Made by a program: the position numbers and the translations under genes. A DNA stretch of 64,000 nucleotides from NCBI GenBank assembly GCA_037043015.1, contig CM073328.1:15163495-15227494 (forward strand). Reading direction: 5' to 3'. Positions 57,596 to 64,000 of the stretch are shown piece by piece. This stretch comes from Bryum argenteum. Its lineage: Eukaryota > Streptophyta > Bryopsida > Bryales > Bryaceae. How positions within the stretch are numbered: the stretch's first letter is position 1; each line of letters begins with the position of its first letter. Under the pieces are notes generated by a model. The model made no database searches, had not been told where the DNA came from, and was given only the letters and a program-made list of their open reading frames with translations.

Positions 57596-59711
57596 TCAAG
57601 AAACCAATCACCAGTCATCAATTGTGAGTACGTAAATTGCCTATCTTGAGCTTTGTAGAAGATAGACCGGGATTGTTTGTGACTAAAACGTCTTCGAACT
57701 CTAAATGAATGGAACATGAAGCTAATGCTCTTTTGGCAACAAGTTTTTGCTTCAAGTATCTACATTCGAAAGAACATCTGAGAATAACAAAATCGAATAT
57801 ATGATTCAGATTTTGCATACCGAAATAACAGTTGTTTAATAGTGACTTTGTTACCCTCAATCATTTGAACATCTGTATCCGTAATGAACCTTGCTCTTGC
57901 TTTTAGAGCAATGTGGTTGTAGAATGTCTTCTCCTAGTAAAGCAACTTCCACTTCTTGACATATGCGGATGACTTTGGAACAACATTATACCACTCAATG
58001 TTAAGTTTGTCTTTATCGGGAAGCTTTTGCGCTTCACTTTGTTTCAACTGCATATACATAGAATCTGTCAAAAATATAATACTGAAATGATAAGAATAAT
58101 GTAAATACATGAGTGAAGAGCAAATTACTTGGGCCCAAGGAGAAGCGCGATAGAGATTTACAATCTAACTTTTATCTTTCGTAGGGCGGTTTTTCGGGTA
58201 GTAGCTTGAACGTCAAACCTCGTTTGATGCATTCCACTATTACAACTACTTCCCTTAAAATTAAAATAGACATTCGTAGAGGCTACTATGCGATAGTGGA
58301 AGCGATCGATTGTCATATTGGGCTTAGGGTTTTGGCTGTAGTGTGAATAAATCTGCAAAGAATACAGATTGAAAAAATAGAATTCAGTATTAGTAAATTG
58401 TAAGATATAAACGCATATGGAATCAAAAAACAATATCATATGTACCTCTTTTGGAAATACTCTCCCTAGTTTGTTCTTTGCCAAAACGATTATCTTGTCG
58501 AAATTCTTACTACAAATTGATTTGATTTCTGCTTTGATGGTGTTATTCATGGCACTCCATATCCGTGGCTCTGTTTGTTTATTTTTCGGGATAGTGGCAT
58601 AACAAGCAGTCTTTGCATCGTTTGAGGCTTTTGCTAATCTCCTCTCTATAAAAATTAACTAAGAATACGAAGACGCGAAAAAATAAATATTAGAAAGAAG
58701 AATTTAGTACATACATAGCAAACTTAACGCATTTAAAAATTCAACAAAGACGTCTATTGTGACTAAAAAGCAAGTGTATTTTCTCATCTTGGCGTTTGTA
58801 AACCTCTGAAGTAATGAGATCTTTTAAATCTTTTGGTTTCAGCTTACCAAACTTTCTCATGTATTTCAGTTTAGCAGATAAGTTGTTCTCGATATGGTCA
58901 TATTCGATAAACCTACGGAGCGAAATGAGAGATTAGAGAGGTTGTAACAAGATAGAAAAAATTGATTATAGAAAAATGATGTTTAGTTGGTAATTGATAT
59001 CGTTCATACCGACAAACAGCAGCTTGCTCTTAGCACGAGCATCAAGTATGATAGAGTCAGTCGAGATGTACCACGAAGGATTCATCTTGTGTATCTTTTT
59101 ATATGCCGCATCCATGCCGTGATACGATGGTTACCTTCGTATACATAGAAGTACATGTCAATGAGGTAATAAAGATCAAGATCCGACCGCACATCATCTC
59201 TAGAGTCAACCAATTTTTCTCTGTCTTTCCTATCAAAAGAAGATACGTACATTACTCGATCGCCTTTACGATAACCCTTGTTGAACTTGTTTTCCAGTTT
59301 TCTTACGTCTTGTTCTCAAATAGGTCGAACCTTAAGATGACATACGAGATGACACAAACAAATAAGCATACGAGACTTTTTTACAGGTTTGCAACGCAAC
59401 CTGTTTATGATGCCAATTGAATCACTCTTGTGAATCATCGGCATCTCGTTTGCACTCCAATCCGAATTTTTATTTCGAAGATGAGAAGACATGTAGACAA
59501 TCCCGGCGTTTAGTTTTAGCTTGTTCTGCCGTTCCAGTAATCTCTTTTGCTGCCCTTCTTGTTCGTCACAGTTCAAGTGATGACAATGATCGGGTTGCAC
59601 AAGCGAATTACATGCGAAACTATTAGACTGAGACAAAAGTCTCTCGTCTCGAAGCAAATGCATTAGGTAAAATCGCACCATGACGTTGACCACGACTTCT
59701 ACCAAAGTCAA
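57596..59711 (-). pseudogene. decayed multi-exon gene with ParB-like GNHR motif, 5' part
   Basis: Exon-like stretches with good splice signals appear on the minus strand. 59,010-59,310 has NKFNKGYRKGDRVMYVSS, YLIDMYFYVYEGNHRITAW and MNPSWYISTDSIILDARAK. 58,800-58,910 has EYDHIENNLSAKLKYMRKF. 58,446-58,650 has RRLAKASNDAKTACYATIPK. 58,165-58,345 has MTIDRFHYRIVASTNVYFNF. 57,895-58,050 has KDKLNIEWYNVVPKSSAYVK. EGNHRITAW matches the G-x-H-R-x-x-A core of ParB/Srx-like domains, which bind or cleave nucleotides; the function here is unknown. At least one stop inside an exon (near 57,932) and one phase mismatch point to decay. Upstream helix-rich sequence reaches 59,711. Confidence 0.5.
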
Positions 59712-59831
59712 AATTCAAATAGATTTTTGTTAAGATTATATGATATTTTTATCATCACTATCATTTTATAACGGTTCCATAATTATATATTTTTTTATAT
59801 TATTTTTCAAATACTCTAATTATCTAAGTGC

Positions 59832-59925
59832 GGTGTCCGAAAGTGGCGTGAACTGGTTGGCTTGTCTAAAGTGGCGTGAACTGGTTGGCATTATCTAAAC
59901 CGGCATGATCTAATTGGCTTGCCGG
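59832..59925. repeat. short tandem repeat, about 28 bp x 3
   Basis: AAAGTGGCGTGAACTGGTTG occurs twice and a diverged AAACCGGCATGATCTAATTG once, separated by short spacers. It lies in the intergenic region upstream of the minus-strand gene. Confidence 0.8.
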
Positions 59926-60804
59926 TGGACGGCTGGTCCGGGCTACGTTCACTTGTTCCTCGCCGGCGACAGCTGGTGTTCCTCCACAAAGCCGGGTGCC
60001 TAGTTCGATCCCAATCCCATTGCAGTACCGAAAAAGTAAAAGTGTCTTTATCAGTAATCGTTAAATTGTGCATTGATAAAATCGGCGAAGTAATCTCAAT
60101 TCTCCGCTTCGAAAGTGTTTTTATCATATTCTCAATACTTCTCCTCAACAATTTTAAACAATAAACGAAGAATTTCATCGCTCTATTTTCTCTCATATCT
60201 TGCCTTCGACCATTTTTCAGTCCCTTCAACGTCCTTAGGACGATCGTTTAATATCAAGACTAAAAGGTTACCTCCCAAGTTACGCATTGCAAAAAATTTA
60301 TTGCGTTCGAAATTGAGGTTGTAGCTCTGCAAAATTGTGCACTATGGAACAAACTCTAACTACAAGTTTAATCATATTGTTACTCTTCTAAACTTCTCGA
60401 TAATTTTAGGAGTTCATGGAGTACTTGTGCACTTACTTGCTGAAACCTCTTTACAGACGGTTTGGATTCACGTTAGTGTTCATGGGTAACGATGTACGCG
60501 CGAATTCTTATTTGCTAGTGTAGCTTGTGATTAGTTGCACAAGTCGGGAGAGAAATAAACATACGGCAATTGCACGCGAAGATCGGATTCTTCCGTCTGC
60601 CTGCGTTTGATTAAACTTGGTGAGGTCAGAGCCGCATATACAGCTTCAAATGGCTCTATTTGTCTAATGTGCGCAGGCTAAGTGCTTGTAATATTGCCAC
60701 AACTTCTAGCATTAGCATTAGACTGTGACTACTACCTCCATAAGACCTTAATCTGTATGTTTAGCTTCGGCAATTGTAATTGTAACTTCGGCACCAAATA
60801 TCCA

Positions 60805-61047
60805 ATTGTCTTGGACTGTCATTTGTGCTTCGAGGCACCGGCAGATCCAGTGGCATCTTGTGTGGTCACTTCTACTGCTGCGGACCGGTCTTGCATGCTC
60901 GACTTACTCCAAATTTAGAGGAATATCAAGCGTGCGGAGACGCCTTGAACTTAGAGATGAACATCCATACTCTTTATGCTAATGCTTCTGACTCAACGAC
61001 TATAGTCACTGACGGCGCCATCTTTTTGGGCCGCCCCTTAACTTCAT
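60805..61047 (+). pseudogene. remnant of an RMA/RNF5-type RING finger
   Basis: One frame gives CHLCFEAPADPVASC and a shifted frame continues CGHFYC and HARLTPNLEEY. Together they fit the start of a RING of the RMA/RNF185 type (C-x2-C...C-G-H-x-F-C), an ER-membrane E3 ligase family. The frame breaks in the middle, and neither the rest of the finger nor a membrane anchor is seen. A nearby charged coil (EEEEKMEQEIKDLKQEK, about 61,270) may belong to the same or another decayed gene. Confidence 0.45.
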
Positions 61048-62011
61048 AAATGTACATTGATGACCCTATAAACAGGGGACTACATTGAAGCAAACGTCAT
61101 GAGCCGTCAAGTGCCGCCAGGGTCAAATTTCTGCTCAGACAGCTACAAGGCAAAAAGCATATGAAAGAGGTCAACCCGTCAGTCTATTTAAGACCAAAGA
61201 TATTAGAAAAGTGTCGGCATGGTTGGTAGAATTGCTACAACTGGCATTCACTAAGCGTGTGCACGAATCTGAGGAGGAAGAGAAGATGGAACAAGAGATC
61301 AAGGATCTTAAACAAGAGAAATTGACTGTGGCCGAAGAGCTTGCTTAAGGCTGCTAGTGAAGAGGAAGCTCGAACAGCAATTGATACCTCGTCAGAAAGC
61401 TCGAGAATGATCATCTTGTGGCCATTTTTGTATCATTGGATGAAGTCCAAAGTTTTGTGATTAACATCAGTTTAGTAGTGGATTTTCAATCAGATGTTTA
61501 AAAATTGCAAACGTATGGATGTTGAAGAGTTAGGCGTATTGATGGTTTGAGACTTGACCACAAATAATAAATGTTCAATTTGGGTCCTATACCAATATTT
61601 GCAGTTCTGCTTACTGCTGGACTTCACTTTCAATGGATTGGCAATTTTTTCTTGGGAAAGATGGTAAATATTAAACAATCTACATTGATACTGGCATTAC
61701 AGTAGTTCCTCATTGAATGTGGAATTGCATGTGGGATACGGCCAATTGTGCAAGATTGGGTTTTCTCCTTCCATATCTCACATGCAAAATTGTTATGCCC
61801 TTGAACTAAATTTAAGGCCAGAAGCACACACAATTTTCGATTTTTCGATATGCCGAGATCCCAAGAGGCAATACATGTACCGCAGCTTCCATTCTGATGT
61901 GCAAGGCTGTACCAATCACAAGGTACAAAGATCTAATACTTGATCTATACTGCAATGTTTGGCAGCAACACATCAAAACTCAAAACAAGTTGTGTAGAGC
62001 AACCTAGACGA
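61048..62011. other. no intact gene seen
   Basis: Contains a short coiled-coil-like reading near 61,265-61,347 ending in a stop, and AT-rich sequence after it. Small open frames near 61.7-61.9 kb do not resemble known proteins. Confidence 0.4.
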
Positions 62012-64000
62012 CTATAATTTATATTTTGATCGAAGTGCATTCAGCTTCGTCTCCTCGTTGATAGATAATTCCTCGGTTGCCGATATGTCATCCCACAGCT
62101 TTCGCATCACTGCATGAAAGGATAAATTTAAAGGTCGACAAAAATACTGATGGAACATAGAAGCATAGCTAATAACTCACTATAAGAAGACAAAGAATGA
62201 ATGTATCGGATTGATCGAGGCCTCAAAGCTAGTTTCATATTTTGGAATATTGAAGAATTGGAACTGACCTGTTTTGTCCTTGGCCGTGAGAAACAGGATT
62301 GTCATGTCAAACCGACCAACTTTAACTAGATTTTCCAAAATACGCAGTACTAACCTTGTATCATCACTGCAGAAACCGAGAAACGACTTATTCAAGTATC
62401 AACTGTTCTGATGGTCTTCTCAATCACAATAATGCTTAATAGAAGTCGAAGTACTTCGTCAAGAATATAAAGGAATCATGTGACTTGAGTGAAGGAACAC
62501 TCACGGTAATAGTAATGGCAAACTGTTCATGATGTCCATGAGCAACGGTGCACCCAATAAATCCTTGAACACTTTTGGAAGAGAAGATGGATCCATGATC
62601 TACCAAATCCAATGCAATAAGAAGAATCAGAATCAAAGACAGATTAACAATGTTCATATGAAAAAGATCAATAGATGGTTACCTTCAAGAGACGAGATTG
62701 AGACTGCCGGTCATTGGTAAAACCTTTCCACGTTGCTTCAAATTCATAAGAGGTTTTTGGTGCAACCATATTCTTCGCCAATCCCGCTGTGACATTCATA
62801 GCTGCTCGTTGTACAGCAGCTTGTGAAGGTGCTACCACATCTGCTGTCACTTTGCTATTCACCTTCTTGTCCTGGATGCAAGCAAGACACATGTTAGTGC
62901 TCCTTTTAAGCCAAATGTGTATGCATCGTTTGATAGTGCAAAAAGCTAAGCATCATGACATTCCCATACAAAGTAGTGTGGGGTTCCCATGTTCATGAAT
63001 TCCCATAGACAGATAAACATGGACAGGAGCTTCCGATGTGGGTACATAGACAGATATACAATCTTCATGCCCTGTAGAAAAGAGTTATAAGGTGTTCTAC
63101 TGTATGTTTACAAGTCACATTTAGACATTTCATTGCAAAAATCAGCAACGACAGAGAGGAAGAGATGGTTGAAGTTACTCGTTTTGGGGGTTCTCTGACC
63201 TCTGTCAGTGGGGTCGGAGAAGGTCGGGATGAGTCCAACTTCGGTTGTACAGCAGTTTGTGAAGGTGCCGCTACCACATCTGCTATGACCTTCTTGTCCT
63301 AAACGCAAGCAATACAAAAAAAAGTGTTAGTCCGAAAACAGTGCTCCTGTCGAACACGAAGAATGTGCGCAGTCACCACTACTGAAGCTTGATGTATATG
63401 CCTCTTTTGTTGCATATCCCAAGAGAAGAACCCCTCATACCTTATAAGCCCTCCAAACATTTATAAGGTGTGAGGAGTTCTAGTATAACATATGATGGAC
63501 CCCACACCTTGTACAGTCGGGCCAGAGTGTTCTCTGTGTTCATACATAATGTGTAAGAGGATATAAGGTACTCTACTGTACATTTCTTAAACAAAATTGG
63601 AGAGAGAAAGAGATGGTTGGAGTTACTTGTTTCGGGGTTGGAGTTACTTGTTTGAGAGGTTCTTGCGAATCTGGTGGTCGGGATGCGTCCAACTTCCTTG
63701 ACCAAGCCAAAATGTCATCTGAGCTATCACGAGGAGCAACTTTACTATGTTGTGTTGAAAAAGATGGTGCCGCCTCTGGTGCTAAGCTTCTAGCAGTAAC
63801 CATGCCTTCATCTGAGCTTCTTGAAGTACCAGATTCAGGAGGAGTCGCACGAGCCTTTGATAAGTCCACACGAGGAACACCTCCTGCTTTCAAGGAAGAT
63901 GCCACGGGAGTCTTGCTTGAAGACGAAGCTGGAGGTGTTGCAGGTTTCCTATCCTCCAATTTGCTTGATTTGCTATTGCTTGTTGCCTTGCTACTAGAGT
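62012..64000 (-). CDS. RPAP3: RPAP3-like protein, C-terminal exons (partial)
   Basis: Six minus-strand exons fit with GT-AG junctions and consistent phase: 63,627->64,000, 63,179-63,298, 62,683-62,871, 62,505-62,599, 62,269-62,366 and 62,012-62,109, ending in TAG. The first visible exon is serine/proline-rich linker (SSSKTPVAS, SSDDILAWSRKLDAS). The C-terminal domain matches RPAP3_C: APKTSYEFEATWKGF, PSSLPKVFKDLLGAP, then DDTRLVLRILENLVKVGRF, then TILFLTAKDKT. RPAP3 is the TPR co-chaperone of the R2TP-HSP90 complex that helps assemble RNA polymerases and snoRNPs. The TPR part would lie beyond the right edge. Two exons share the string DKKV...ADVVA-PSQ-AVQ, and flanking intron sequence is also repeated, so an exon has been duplicated. 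No disruption is seen. Confidence 0.8.

Noticed and set aside
60000-60030. TTCGATCCC resembling a tRNA B box
   Set aside because: No convincing A box at the right distance and no tRNA cloverleaf, so neither a tRNA nor a SINE call is supported.

Overview
The window looks like nuclear DNA of a streptophyte. It has spliced genes with short GT-AG introns (about 75-110 bp), plant-type TATA boxes, a hAT transposase, Ty3/Gypsy-type LTR elements with plant-like primer sites, and an RPAP3 homologue. The style of the repeated gene families suggests a charophyte alga such as Chara. That is an impression from family resemblance, not a database result.

Layout. (1) 1-424 holds the 3' end of a spliced gene of unknown function. 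(2) About 430-19,700 is a 19 kb block of mostly decayed genes separated by eight GC-rich arrays: a protein kinase (minus), four copies of an unrecognised gene family that I call the WCHI family (one followed by a RING-H2 domain), and a hAT transposase. The arrays are built from a 21-bp unit with an imperfect palindrome in each unit, often alternating in two types to give a 42-bp period, which is close to 2 and 4 turns of B-DNA. Several genes share one promoter plan: array, then TATA-like box, then a conserved block containing GCGCATTGTCT, then ATG. (3) 19,754-21,801 is a fully open five-exon gene for a beta-class DNA methyltransferase-like protein with altered catalytic motifs. Degenerate inverted repeats near 452-499 and 19,627-19,690, and similar gene ends outside them, suggest that the 19 kb block may be a mobile or inserted unit.

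(4) 22,173-25,826 holds a gag fossil, minisatellites and a strong hairpin. (5) 25,827-35,795 is an intact-looking, very young Ty3/Gypsy element (759-bp LTRs that look identical) with an extra ORF after pol. That ORF has a long coiled coil and a C-terminal zinc finger resembling the zf-XS finger of SGS3. (6) 36,200-40,050 carries three head-to-tail 1.3-1.6 kb units in front of a non-LTR retroelement whose reverse transcriptase is closest to Penelope-like enzymes. Its coding region is split by a second, broken Ty3/Gypsy element (42,778-54,711; target duplication TATAT). (7) 55.6-59.7 kb, minus strand, is a decayed multi-exon gene with a ParB-like GNHR motif. (8) 62,012-64,000, minus strand, is the 3' part of a spliced RPAP3-like gene with a duplicated exon, running off the right edge.

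The signals I consider most likely to be undescribed are the helically phased palindrome arrays shared by unrelated genes, the WCHI family with its common promoter, and the SGS3-finger-like ORF in the young LTR element.
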